From assembly GCA_025266875.1 (NCBI GenBank), contig JALLLT010000046.1, forward strand, positions 248,001 through 312,000: a stretch of 64,000 nucleotides of DNA. The letters run 5' to 3'. Positions 46,601 through 58,332 of this stretch are shown here, one piece after another. Numbering within the stretch: position 1 is the stretch's first letter; each line of letters opens with the position of its first letter. A program made the translations under genes and the position numbers. Source of the stretch: Fennellomyces sp. T-0311. Its lineage: Eukaryota; Mucoromycota; Mucoromycetes; Mucorales; Lichtheimiaceae. The notes beneath the pieces are model-generated. The model had not been told where the DNA came from and did not search any database. It saw nothing but the letters and a program-made list of their open reading frames with translations.

Positions 46601-49600
46601 CATAGGTTCCTTGAATGATAATAATTGAATGCTAGTGGCTTTTCTATTGTTTTTCAATGCATATTGTAACTGTGAGCTCCGATACGTCTATTATAATGTC
46701 GATGTTCTCACTATACGCACATAGATTTCATGTACGTACAATCCGTGCCTAAGAGTTTTTAGTAGTAACTTGAGGTCCCATTCTTTCCTAAAACAGCATA
46801 ATTCTTTGAAGTAGACTTCGAATGCAACCAATTTATATCAAAGCAAGAAAATGACTTGCTGATGAGGTCATGATTCGTCTTGAACATTGGATTATAGTCA
46901 ACCTTTTTAGGGTAACTATGCTTATCGATCAACTAAATACCAACGCATGCGAGTCATCGATATAAGGGGTTATGTAACGGTATTGTTTCTGAACCTTCAC
47001 TTTATGCAGTTTCTCGCGTTATATTGTGAATTACATGAAGTCTCTCCTTATAAATATCTGATCTTTACAAAGAGTGTTTAGTGAGAGCCTACCAGTTCTA
47101 AGCCCTCCTTTTCGGATCGTCACGATGCGCGCTATCGCTGACCCTCGAAGGTCACTCGCAAGCGTGCTTTTTCTTTGTTTTCATCGAAAAGGACGTGTTC
47201 TATCTGGGTATTGAGTACCGGCCAACTTTAAAGATATAATACATGACAGGGATGTATCCTCGCTATATACATTCCTTGCGCAAAAAGAAATACTTTTTTG
47301 TTTTACATATATATAGGTATCCATCTATTCATACTTACTATTACACTGAAAGGATATTAGCTTGAGCTTTTATTACCCATACAGTGTAGGAGGATGGCGT
47401 CAAGATGGTCATGTGTGCAATTCGGCTATCGTATATAAGACCGATTTTGGACATCAATTCACGCAGACATTGCCGGGGGGGGGGATATGATCTTTGCAGC
47501 GTACTGGTGTCACGTATAATCTCCAAGTTTATACCGATTCTTCTTTTTATGTTTCAAGAAAATATTGAATTTTTTCAGGTAAGTTTCCTTTTATTCTTTT
47601 CGGATAATTGGATATTCATATTAGTAAGGAATGGCGCTTATTACTAATTCGTAGTATGAACAAGGCTCAAATCGAATACAAGGTTAGCGTAAGAATGGTA
47701 TAATGTTGACAATGAAAAGGATATGTGGTAGAGTAACGATTGGAATAAGAGTTTTCATGGGGCGGAAACATAATACTAATGGCGGTTTTTGTGTGGATGG
47801 ATGAATGAACTAGTAGTAAATGAGACATATCAATCTGGTCACGGGAAAAAGGAATGGAATGAATGAATAAGACTATTATGTTGTCATAGCCAGTCGTAAA
47901 CACCAACACAGCTGTGTCACTGACAATATATGTAAATCTTATAGTTGCTCTATCGTCGTGAGGGCTTGCGTGGGCGGCTCTCAGAGCCTTTAAGCACAGA
48001 AGGCAGAAAGAAAAGCTTTTAATATTTGCCACAACGTATACAAGTAAATAGATTTAGTTTCCGTATGTTGCTACCGGTACAATGTCAAAACATACCACAT
48101 ATACCATTCCCAAAAGTTTTTTCATCCATGTGACAAGGAGTGATGTTATTCAGTGGCATCCGAGGACAAAATTTTTCGAAGCATATACACTATGTAGTCG
48201 TTTGACAGTTGTATCAGGGAACGAATATGAGCATGACAATAATAATTTCACCTCTTGCTCTAGTTGAGACCACGGAACCCATCTGGAAATCTGTACTAGT
48301 ACGCCCAGAGGTTGCGCAATACTTGAAATATACGAAACGCATGGTTATTCGTCCCTGCTAAAGAGATCGCACTTCCGTAAAATTTGCATGAGCGTAGAAC
48401 GCTCTTGGGCATATTCATGGTTCGTTGAAGCATCATGATGAATATGTGCCTTGAACCAGTGGATGGTATAGTAAAAGTGTTTTGACTACTATGTGCAACT
48501 TTTTTCGAAAAATTAATACTATCTTTTCAATCGTTCTTGGTAATGGCCGATTGCCGAGATGAAGCAGCCTTTAGCTCAATTTCAATTGCTAAATACGTCT
48601 CGCGAGAGGTTGAAATTCCTTCTTGAAATAGCGCATGTAGCAATGAATGATTGCTTCGCTATGTATAGCGCCCAAGAAAAAGTTGAAACCGTCAAAATAC
48701 ATCGTTGTTTCACATTTACGCTTACAGTCGCACGGTGGCTTTAAACTTCAAAAATAACGGCTCCGGTGTAGGGTTAACCGATAGAGTTCTGAAGATTCTT
48801 TGTGGTCACCAGTGCTTGAAACTTGGCGTTTTTTCTTTGCCATTATGCTCGCTTTCTTCGGGCATCCTTCTGATGCAAAACGGCTGTTTAGGCCTCAAAA
48901 ATGCAGTTACTGTGGCCATTCTAATATGGGTACTTTTTCATGGCTTTCACTTCCATTGAGAAAAAAAGCCGAACCTTTTGCTAGCTATTGGTCGCTAATT
49001 AGCATCATTAAATAGCTGTCAATAATTGCACTTGTACACAAGCATCCTTGTGGCAACCGTTTGACCTCATAGAATGAAGAGCACTCGCTCCGCTTCTTTG
49101 ATCATAATCAAACAATGAGCAATTTATCAAATTGGTCTGAATACCTACGTAACTGTCAGTATATATGGAGCATACTTTTGGAACATCCAATACTTGGCAA
49201 GAAATATCTTCAATAGTCTATCTGATGCTTCTTATGAGGTGACTTTAGGTTAAATGGTGGCTAGACGTATCCTATTCGTGAATTCCATCGCTCTCAGAAG
49301 CTTTTGGTTTCTGTTGGTATCAGTTTCCCGTTGAATGATATCTTATACAACTATCAGGGACAAGCCGTGCTCCAAATTCAGTACTGGTATAAGGTGTGAT
49401 TTGCCTTTGAAGCTCTGTTCGATGGGCGGCTTAAGATCTTTTTACCTCATGAACTGTATAAGTCTCATATGACTTCTTAATCGCCATTAGTACATGGAAA
49501 AAAGCAATTCTTAACTTACGAACAACGTGGAGAACCGGTGTAGAGGATTTATAAAACCATTCTTTTCGTTCTGGCACATTAAGTCAATGAAGAAATTTAA

Positions 49601-51097
49601 ATATTCCCCACTCTAAGAGCATATGCAGTACCGGTATAAATTTTTTTAGATCACTTATCATTTAACCGTAATCAGGCCTCCTCTTTTCCTACTGGGTATC
49701 ATTATCTCCCATTATAAAAGTGGTCATGTTACAGTTCTTTATATGCTCATGGTCAATCGCATATGATCCTGTTGTCATCTGTAATCGTAATACAGAGAAA
49801 GACAGTAGCACCATGGTTTGCGATATGTTCATTTTGCCGCGGCAATATCCTAGTGAAGCAAGAAATATTACACAGGGCTGAAGATATTTTGTGAAAAGAG
49901 AGAGTGTTACATTTGCACACCTCGTCAATATTTATTGTTTGACAAAGTTATTTTGATAACCTCAGCCTAAAGAGCGTCGTCAAAAGTCAAAAGAAGGTGA
50001 CTGGTTGCCAACAACTGAACGGGATGTCACCTTATCATCTCCTACACTTGATGCCCAAAACCAATAAACAGTTTCAGTATACTTCAGCACGACATTTTCA
50101 ATATCGCAAACTTTGTTTTCTTTCGACAAATGAAGTCTATCACTGGTGCGTACTTTTAAATGCGTTTTGGATCTCAATAACATAAAGTTTAAAGTGGATG
50201 ACATGCATACATTACCATTGACCAATATCATTTGACAATCAAAGCAGGCTGAGGTGAGAGCCTATCGATTTCATATTTAGAATAGAATCATTATAGATAA
50301 GGTCAATGGGAATGTTTTACACTTTTTCCCTTGATCACAGGTAAATATAGCACCCAGTTTCATCGGTTCCTGTACCACCTCCACCAAAATTATATCGGTT
50401 CGCGGCTCAGCTTTGTCCTTTTCTTGAGCTACTTTTTCTTCCTCTGACAGCCGTCTTAAGTAGATGCGTGGGTAAAATAAATCCCCGTTTATGAATTTCA
50501 CGTTGAGCTATTTCGGCGGGAAATGCCATATTCGTTCCTGTAGAAAAAAGTTTCTTGGTCTGTTTTTAAGCTTTTTGTTTTGTACTCAAGCCCCTTTTCA
50601 TTTTCTGTTGTTCGAAATGAAATTCATTTTTATGCTTGGTAGGACAGGGATAAGGATCAGCCCTTAATATCATATACTATTAATATATTACTTTAGCCTT
50701 TGGACTTTTTTATATTTTTTTTTTAAAAACGCTGCTACTGAGTTTTGTTATAAAGGCATGCATACCCTTTCACTCCGATAATTCGATAACTGGGATAGAA
50801 TGTTCGTAAGCATGCTCTGTGCAACAAAAATATGTTCATGTCAATGTCACACATGGTGCATCTGGACCCCAGCATTGGCAGAGATGCTTGGTTTGAAAAA
50901 AGATTGCGAAACCCAGTTAGGACTGTATTTGCCGATCCTTTGCGTATCACAGAAAAAGAGGGATAGCGGAAAAACCGGGCTAAGAATTGTTTCTTGACTG
51001 CTACTGCGACGCAATTGCAGTATATAAACAAGCCAAGAACTCGGTCATCGTGAACTGCATTGTTTCTCTTCTTCTTTGAACTCCCTACTCTTTAGCA
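43658..51097. other. 7.4-kb AT-rich gene desert with relic-like fragments
   Basis: No intact gene recognised. There are fragments of protein-like texture. A GC-richer patch at 43730-43960 is open in two frames. A minus-strand piece at 50330-50540 (FINGDLFYPRIYLRRLSEEEK) appears frame-shifted against an ATG just upstream (MAFPAEIAQ). A Cys/His-like piece lies near 48880-48960. An 8-bp inverted repeat sits at 44517-44542 and a G10 run at 47475-47484. The last 100 bases include the promoter of the next gene. Confidence 0.5.
44517..44542. repeat. Perfect 8-bp inverted repeat with 10-bp spacer
   Basis: The arms cgggtgac (44517-44524) and gtcacccg (44535-44542) are exact reverse complements around catgtcgtct. 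It is isolated in AT-rich DNA. It could be a dimeric-factor binding site or a small hairpin. Confidence 0.6.
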
Positions 51098-51997
51098 ATG
51101 GCTGGCCTTCCCGACTTTATGACTGATCCCAACGCCGTCCTCAATGATACGGACCATGAATGGCGTTACAACCGTGTGCCTGACTACAAGAAAGTCAATC
51201 AGGCATACGATGAAGGTAAAGGTTGAGCGATTATGTTTCTTAAGTAAGATACTCATTGTTTCGTTTTCAATGATCAATAGAAAAGACCGTTACTCACGAA
51301 GAGGGTTCTCTCGGATGGCTCGTTTCTAACCTTGTCAAGGTAATCCAGAATATTTTCTGAAAAAAAAAGAAGGTTTCTAAATGCTCTTTCTATAGAACTG
51401 GGAGAAGGAAATGTCATACAAGCTTCGTGCCGATCAAATCCGTACCATTGATCGCTCCAAGTATCGATTCAATGTGAACGGTGGAAAGTGGCATACTGTT
51501 GATGAGATGCTTCAGGTTAGTTGGGGTAGGGGTAGACGGAGTAAATGAGAAGACGTTTGATATTTACAAATGTATTACAGATTGGCACGTACAATGCCCT
51601 GATTGGTGATACAGAATTGTACAAAGCAAGTGAGAGCGACTTTAGCGACTCGCACAAGCTGTTCAAGCGCGCGCTCCGCACATTCTCATGGGAGGTTCTT
51701 GAGGTGTACAGCGGACCTCCTACCGTTGCCTTCAAATGGCGCCATTGGGGTACCATGACAGGCAACTTGTCGGTTAACTTGGGCAATGGCCAGAAATTGG
51801 AAGCCGAGGCCACCAATGAAGTCGTTGCTACTTTTGGCGTTACTGTTGCAAAGGTCAATGAGAAGTTTGAAATCGAAGAACTGGAAACCTTCTATGACCC
51901 TTCGGATTTGATGCGTCAGTTGTCCAAGAACAAGAAGACTCCTAGTGGAGAACAGACTGTGTCCGGAGGCAAATGTCCTTTTGCTCCTTCGCAGTAA
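51098..51997 (+). CDS. Homologue of plant pathogen-related protein (SnoaL/NTF2-like fold)
   Basis: Four exons (51098-51215, 51281-51339, 51396-51515, 51581-51997) give 237 residues. The order of landmarks matches the barley-type pathogen-related protein: a start with WRYNRVPDYKKVNQAYDE, GSLGWLVSNLVKNWEKEM, IRTIDRSKYRF, NGGKWHTVDEML, IGTYNALIG, FSWEVLEVYSGPPTVAFKWRHWG and a C-terminal CPFAPSQ. No signal peptide. The biochemical role is unknown even in plants; the fold suggests small-molecule binding. The promoter has a T-rich leader. Convergent with the next gene, with stops 130 bases apart. Confidence 0.85.
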
Positions 51998-52127
51998 ACT
52001 AGATGGGCAGGCACCTGATAATCTATAAATACCCTAGCGAAGAAGGCTTTGTTTTTTCTTTTAAATTAGTTGATGAAAAAATCAAAACTAGTATAACTGT
52101 ATTCGATAAAACTATTATAAATTACTA

Positions 52128-54283
52128 CTATTTCAATGATTGCAAGTATCGATCCTTTTCTCGCTGTGCTGGCGTTTTATCAGTACTGCTTTGTCCGCTC
52201 ATCCATGGAATGCCGCCACGCTGTTGTTTCCGACCACCCCGCACTGTGGTGGCAGGCGGTCCAGCAGGTTTTGGCGCGGGTTTTGGTTTGAGCGTGATTG
52301 ATTGGCGTTGATTGATTGGGTTACTTCGGCTAAATGATCCCTGCTGTGCCTTGGGCTGTTGCTTTGGTTTTTGTTGCTCCTTATTATCCTGGTATTCACC
52401 TTCGGGAATCATAGTGCGTACTGTCGATGACGAGAATGATGCAGTTGGCATTGGCCCTTCTTCATCCATGAACCCAGCTGGCATGGCAGGACGCTGTTGG
52501 AAATTGTGCTGGCCCCGAATGGATAACATATGGTGATGGCGACTAGCGACACTACTATTGGCGCTGCTACTGTTGCTATGGTCGGAACTCCATGTCTCTT
52601 GTAGTGTGCGGCGGACCGAATTCACATTGCTCGTGTTGCTGCTGATGCTGCTATTGCCCACGATCATCATCCTTTCCGCCGCCGACAGTCGCGATAAGCT
52701 TCCCAAGCTTGCTCGAGGTGAACCATTCATACCAGAAAATAAACTACTGGCAGGTCTCACCGCAGACGATTGTCGTGATAATGGGTTCTGTGTGGCATCA
52801 CATGTCAAAATAAAAAATTCTAGCTTTCCCAAAAAAGAAAGAAAAAACTTACGTGCACAGACGGCGGAGGTGACACCTTGGGTGTGTTGCGTTCTTCAAT
52901 TGGCGGTTCCTCTTGTTGCATAATGGAAGGAGTCGTCAAGGAATTGTTGCTTTGACTACTTTTAAGCGATGATTCCTTTTGCCACCAACTGATGATATCC
53001 TGAACACTGGGGCTACTGCGAGAGAAATCCGAATTGGATGATGAAGGTGACAATTTTCCTTCTGCATTGCGTTGTAAATCAGCTAAAAATGATCGGCGTT
53101 TTGATCGAGTTGAGGCGAATTGAATAATCTTGTGAGCTTCAGTTTCGGCAGACGAAGTTGGCTTCTGTTCAGGTTCCGGGGATGGTTGCTTTCTGATGAT
53201 AGGCTCCCTATCAACATGTTCCATAGCAAATGATTCCCTAGCAATTGACGGTTCCCTAGAAATCGAATCTCGTGTAACCGATTGGCTGTGCACCATTGCA
53301 ACCGGCTCCATTGCCTCCGAGAAAATTGGTTCCGGGGACAGGGTCGTTGCCATAGCAACCGGTGCCACATCAACTACCTCAGGCTTGTCTACGACAGGCT
53401 CAACAATCACTGGTTTTCTTGTTATTCTTATCGGTTCAGGATCAAAAGGACGGGAGTCAGGTTCAAAAGATTTTCGCGGGTAAAAGTTATCCACTGCGAC
53501 TTTTTCGGCAGCAAATGGCGGTAAAGCAGGCGGGGGCGGGGGCGTAAGTGGAGTCAACGGGGTATCGGGTGTTTTGGGCGAGACTGGCGGAATCCTTGAT
53601 TCCATTGATGATCGACGACTAGGAGGACGATCAAACAGATCCCGCAAAGGTGTAGTTGAGGATGATGATTGCTTTGACGACCGCTGCCGTCTCAAAGATT
53701 GACGCAATGTGCTTTTAAGCGTTGCTGCCTTTTGCTGCAAAGAGAATCGTTGCTTTTGTGTATGATGGGCATCGATAGAGACAATCCCATCCCCGTTCAT
53801 ATACTTTTTGTAGAGCTCCGTGGCTTCGTCTGAACTCAGCTCTAGTTTGTCGGAAAACAATGAGGTCGAGGCCGGAGGAAGTGGGAGGGTGATTTTGAAA
53901 TCTTCGTATTTCGTTGGCATAGTTGGAGGAGGTGCTTCTGATTCTTCTGAACAGCATCGTTCGATCTCAATCGATTGATGATGGTTTGTCTTTTTTTCTT
54001 CACTGCTTGTATATGTTATGGATGGCTTGGTTGTCGCTGCCGGTAGCACGGGTTTGTCTCGTCGTAGATATCGGGTCACAAAGTAGACGACAGCGATAAC
54101 CGCGACGATAGGTAAAATAATGATAATGGCGAAAACATAAGCAGGTGTACCATCATCTATTTTTTTAATGTGATATCAATTTAGTGATAAAGAGTGCTTT
54201 TTCAAAAATTATTTTTATCTACCTGCAAGGACGCATGGAACCAGCAGCGCAAGCAGTAAAGACAGCAATACACCGGTAATCAT
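52128..54283 (-). CDS. Single-pass membrane protein with a long disordered cytoplasmic tail
   Basis: Exons 54223-54283, 52853-54156 and 52128-52787 give 674 residues. Exon 1 is a signal peptide (MITGVLLSLLLALLVPCVLA). Exon 2 starts with only about seven residues (DDGTPAY) before a transmembrane span (VFAIIIILPIVAVIAVVYFV) and a basic stop (RYLRRDK). The rest is Ser/Pro-rich, with a Pro-run (LTPPPPPALPP), a repeated acidic (I/A)(S/R)REP(S/I) segment, and Gln/Ser-rich stretches towards the end; no catalytic domain. The topology would be type I with almost no ectodomain. I do not recognise the family; a cell-surface or polarity scaffold is possible but unproven. Confidence 0.7.
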
Positions 54284-54951
54284 TGCTCAATCCAAGTGTT
54301 AAGGAAGAAAAAAAGAAAGAGAGAGAAAAAAAGAATGACGATGGATAATAATAAACCATGTTGAACCCTTTTTCCACGGGGATGATTGATACGCACCGTG
54401 AAGAGAAAGAAAAGTGAGGTAGATGCACTGCTAAAGAAGGGAGGTCAAGGGGATATCACGCCGAGTAATGTCAAAATAATATTACAGACAACGTGAATCT
54501 GCTAAAAAACGAGAACAAGTTAGTAATAGCTGACAGGGGTTATGAGTATATGTCCGAACGAAGAAAGGAGCATTGCGTTATGTGAGGGAGAGAGCTAAAA
54601 AAATCTTGAAGCTCCTTTTCTTTTATTAAACAAAAGTATTTTGCTTTTATTTTTTTCGTCTCTCTTGGATCCCCTTCATAACGACAGATTACACAACACC
54701 TTCCTCCTATTTTTTGGAAAGCTTATGAGTCGAAAAGTGATGGTTACCACAAGTTGCTAAGTATGGTTTTATCTATCGACAGCGGTCCGATTAGCTGCCA
54801 ACAAGGGATTCCGACAAGTGTGAACAATATAGTCGGAAATGCTATTAAGCGGACATTTAGTTCGTGAGTTACCGAATTCTCAATCGTTTCTTACGCGTTC
54901 CCGTCTGCAAGATCCTTTTGAAACAGAAGAAAAATGAAAAAAGTTTATTTT
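54284..54951. other. Promoter of the membrane protein gene and 3' flank of the small basic protein
   Basis: About 670 bases, purine-rich at 54300-54345, T-rich near 54620-54660. No gene seen. Confidence 0.55.
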
Positions 54952-55314
54952 TTAAGAAGGCTGTATGCGAGTCTTTCTCTTATTAAACCAATGCCTCTTC
55001 TTATCGTGCTTGGGTGATAATTTGAGCGCCGATAGCTGATTTGACAAGGCTTCTTGCTCGCTTCTTGATTTGTGTGAGCGGATCATCTGTTTCAAGTGTG
55101 GCCACAGACTCCGCGGCCGTTGCGTAGCAACGTGTTGGTCCCGTTGCCTAGCATGATTAGCAATGGCAGGAATGTTCGGTTGATCAGGCAACGCTTCATT
55201 AGGAACAACAGTAATGGGAAACGAGGCCAAAGGGATACACGGCGACGCGTCTAATGGAGTTGCCAAGCTCACAGTGTCGTCTGTTTCATACGAGACAAAC
55301 GAGAATCGATTCAT
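54952..55314 (-). CDS. Small basic hypothetical protein
   Basis: A single open frame of 120 residues starting MNRFSFVSYETDD. It has an acidic, hydrophobic first third and a strongly basic, Ser/Lys/Arg-rich second half (HDKKRHWFNKRKTR). An in-frame ATG 129 bases upstream would add 43 Phe/Ser-rich residues and is less likely. No domain recognised; it may be a short regulatory protein. Divergent from the next gene, with 216 bases between the start codons. Confidence 0.45.
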   Translation of the reverse strand: MNRFSFVSYETDDTVSLATPLDASPCIPLASFPITVVPNEALPDQPNIPAIANHARQRDQHVATQRPRSLWPHLKQMIRSHKSRSEQEALSNQLSALKLSPKHDKKRHWFNKRKTRIQPS

Positions 55315-55530
55315 TTTTATAGAAAAAGAAAAAAGAGAGAGAGGGAAAGTATCGATATTGAGACTAGAACTATCAGGAACAATGCAAGAGAAAAAAAAGT
55401 TCCGAAGTTTTGTGCGTATTGCTTCTTGCGTTTCTTTTGTCACAGGTCCAGTTTACGACACAACTTTCAAGTTATGGCCTTGGCCGTTTTCGCCCTAGTT
55501 GTCAGGCGCTGGTCTCCGAGCGGGTTCGTT

Positions 55531-56363
55531 ATGGCCGATTATGAAGCTTATCGTCACTTGGCCGACTATGTAAATGGCTAATGTTGATCCGATCCATGGT
55601 CCTTGGGACATTCGTGCGTCCATCAACTCATACAGAGATTCTTATATTAGCTACCGAAGGAGCTCTTTGAGCAACGTACTGCGGTCCTCCATGCTCTTGC
55701 CAAAGAAAAGTATCCAGATATCTACCCGGATACGTACATGTTCATGGCTGCCGTAAGCTTGGTGATCGTTACGGCTGCTTTCTCAATCGTTGCCCGAGGA
55801 CTCGATATATCCATGTGGTACCCACTGCTCATTCTGATTGCTCCGGCGCTGCTTGCATTTGGAACAACGCGACGTCGCAGTATGCATTATCGAAGATTCC
55901 TCGAGGTAAATATAGAAGCGCTAGTTTGTTTGTATGGTATTGAAAAACAATCCAGTTCCAGGATACACTCCAAACTACTTTAAAGGATATGACTGCCCAC
56001 GATCTTACTCGACACTTGAAATGGGATTATCGGCGCCTGCGTCACGGCGACACGGCAGAGATACTGCATCTTCAAAGGCCGCTGTCTAGTTGGACTATAA
56101 GCCTGGTGGTGGAGATTATTCAGATTGATCCAGAAATTCACCTGAACAGGGAGGTGGGCGAGGCGTTACCGAGCTACGGTGATGCTACACAAGACATTGT
56201 ACTTGATATAGGCCCCGCAGCACATGACACTGTGCTGCAATTGCGAGAAATGGATTTAACGGACTGCCGGCCGCCTCCGGATTATCACGAAGCTCCTCCA
56301 GCGTATAACCCTTCTGAAAGTGACCCGTCTGCGAGAAATAGTCGACTGACTTCTGTACCATAA
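55531..56363 (+). CDS. Two-span membrane protein with PPxY motifs, putative Rsp5 adaptor
   Basis: Exons 55531-55569, 55651-55905 and 55956-56363 give 233 residues. After a short soluble start (MADYEAYRHLADY, PKELFEQRTAVLHALAKEK), two closely spaced hydrophobic helices appear (MAAVSLVIVTAAFSIVA and WYPLLILIAPALLAFG). A soluble domain follows with HDLTRHLKWDYRRLR and WTISLVVEIIQI. Near the C-terminus PPPDYHEAPPAY contains PPDY and PPAY, the type of motif bound by WW domains of Nedd4/Rsp5 ubiquitin ligases. This would make it an endosomal or Golgi adaptor. The family itself is not recognised. Confidence 0.7.
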
Positions 56364-56563
56364 GCGAAATCGCTCTCTTTCTATTGTATATCATTAATAA
56401 GTGTACCGAATAGCCCCTATATGTAATATGTAAGTCTTGTATCGCTATCATTCGCCTTTTCAATGCCTTAATGTTTGGACAATGTGGCTTGGCTTTAACC
56501 CGTCAAGAAATGGACAAGGCCAGGTTCTCCGCTAGGGCAACTTGTACATAATATATAAAGAAA

Positions 56564-57001
56564 ATGCTCTCGATTGTACGTCGCCAATGCCCAGCATTCG
56601 CCCGGCGAGTACGCCATGCGAGCACAGGACGCCCTGGTGAAAACAATGCAGCCAGCGGCGATTCTCGCGTCGAACTCATTCGCCGAGTCCTTTTCGAATC
56701 ACCAGCACGCGAACCCACCATAAAACTTGAAGGCGAGGCTTTAGAGCAGCATGAAACGATCGAGCGCGCATGGAAGTTGCACAAGATGCGTCAGCGGGAA
56801 CAAAAGCATCAAGCACTGGAGCGTCAGTTCCGATCGATGCATGCGGCCATGTCCGAGTTAGAAAAGACCAGCGACAGACTGTACAAGGGCGCTATTGTCA
56901 AAAGCCGGCATATCACTTATCCAAAGCAGGCCAAGATTCCCACTGAAACTCCATCACCCCAGGGCTGGGACTATAGCTACAAGGCTCCCGTACAGGAATA
57001 A
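56564..57001 (+). CDS. MRPL28: Mitochondrial large ribosomal subunit protein mL40
   Basis: A single exon of 145 residues. The start MLSIVRRQCPAFARRVRHAS is a typical matrix-targeting sequence. A basic coiled region with REQKHQALERQFRSM follows. The end IPTETPSPQGWDYSY is the mL40/Mrpl28 hallmark, as in many fungal mL40 proteins. Its stop codon lies only 13 bases from the stop of the convergent neighbour. Confidence 0.85.
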   Translation: MLSIVRRQCPAFARRVRHASTGRPGENNAASGDSRVELIRRVLFESPAREPTIKLEGEALEQHETIERAWKLHKMRQREQKHQALERQFRSMHAAMSELEKTSDRLYKGAIVKSRHITYPKQAKIPTETPSPQGWDYSYKAPVQE

Positions 57002-57014
57002 ACATGTTACTTTA

Positions 57015-57792
57015 TTATTTGGTTTTGGATACTCTGTGCCATTTGTGTTTGGTGGCCTCATAGTCGGCCATGTCGCTTTGATGCGACTCATGGAAGCATG
57101 GATTGCAGTACTTTTCCTCGCACCCAACGCACTCAATCGTGCCGTCGTCGTTGCACATGCAGCACCAGTCATCCATCTCGTCGTGGAATTCGTCTGCTTG
57201 GATTGGTTTGGGAGGAGGGCCTGGTAGGTTGGAATTGGATGATGGGCTGGAAGTGGGTGACGGCGATGACCATTTGAGATGGGTTTTCTTCAGGGCATCA
57301 AAGCGCTCTTCAAGATCCTTATCACGTTGCTTGTCCAACGAGGCGTATTTGCGCTCAACCGAAACTTGATCTTTGACTTGTTGCAATAGCTCGTTGCTCT
57401 CGTCGTCCAAACCAGGATCATCTCCGAGAAACGCCTTTTGTACGGCCTGGAAACGCTCGTCTTGAACACGGTTGTCGTCGTCGTCGTTGTCGTCACTTAG
57501 ATCACTCAGCAAACCGCTTTCCTGCAAAAGCTTATCGACCTGGAAATACATGTTACTAAGATATTTGGTTACCCAGCAACAAGTGACACTACCTCGTCCA
57601 TGTCCGCATCGTCTGGAATGGCGTACTTGTTTGGCTGTGACGAAAAAATCTTGTCAAATCGCTGCTTCAGTTCTTGATCGCTGAAAGAGTGAGTTCATTG
57701 CCTAATGGCATCAATATTAGAGCTTACGTCTCTTTCACTTGTTTCTCGTCCTTGAGTTGGGCGACACGTTTAGCCAGGTCGTCATCGTCCAT
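57015..57792 (-). CDS. ANCHR/ZFYVE19-like protein with C-terminal B-box-type zinc finger
   Basis: Exons 57728-57792, 57593-57680 and 57015-57539 give 225 residues. It has a short acidic start (MDDDDLAKRVAQLKD), a middle with LLQESGLLSDLSDDNDDDDN, and a linker rich in Ser/Pro. The C-terminal zinc finger is CCMCNDDGTIECVGCEEKYCNPCFHESH, resembling the C-terminal B-box of abscission checkpoint regulator ANCHR (ZFYVE19); the N-terminal FYVE finger of animals is absent. A role in ESCRT-linked cytokinesis control is inferred, not shown. Convergent with mL40 and divergent with SUMO. Confidence 0.75.
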
Positions 57793-57906
57793 GGTAAATG
57801 CATAAGCGGAGGGAGTAGAGCGTACTCCACGCTCAAATTTTAAATTTTGACCGAGTCCCAGCAACGACCGCAAGGTTTAACTCTTTTCCCTTCCACAAAA
57901 CAAAAC
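57793..57906. promoter_or_regulatory. Shared divergent promoter of the ANCHR-like and SUMO genes
   Basis: 114 bases lie between two opposite start codons. They include a short AT block (57837-57850) and no other feature. Both transcripts must start within it or inside the neighbour's leader. Confidence 0.65.
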
Positions 57907-58332
57907 ATGGACGCTGACAAGAAAGTCGACAAGAAGGAGCCTGGTGCCAGCGAGCACATTAACATCAAAGTTGTTGGAGGCGTAAGTAAATTAAGCTTGA
58001 ATCTCTCGATTAGCTTTGAATTAATCCTTGAGTCCATTTTTTTCGCTGGTTCTCCTTTAGGACAACAATGAAGTATTTTTTAAAATCAAGCAGACTACCC
58101 CATTGCGAAAACTGATGGACGCCTACTGCGAACGTCAAGGCAAGTCCCTTGACAGCGTACGGTTCCTGTATGATGGTCACCGTGTCCTTGCAACCGATAC
58201 GCCGCAACGTGTAAGTTACGCACAATATCGCAGCAAGTTAGGTCGAAAATTCATGCCCTAGTGTTTATGTAGCTGGATATGGACGACGGCGACACTATTG
58301 ATGTCATGGTTGAGCAGATCGGCGGTTGCTAG
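57907..58332 (+). CDS. SMT3: Small ubiquitin-like modifier SUMO
   Basis: Exons 57907-57981, 58061-58210 and 58273-58332 give 94 residues. Charged, lysine-rich start ([12 protein letters not shown]), then [10 protein letters not shown], the beta-grasp core ([20 protein letters not shown]), [27 protein letters not shown] and a C-terminal tail of one Cys after the conserved diglycine. Ulp-type proteases would have to remove just that residue. Conjugation uses the E1 (Aos1/Uba2) and E2 (Ubc9) as elsewhere. Confidence 0.96.

Noticed and set aside
48800..48960. Zinc-knuckle-like CxxCGH piece
   Set aside because: The last Cys of a knuckle is missing and flanking frames are not protein-like, so no mobile element can be claimed.
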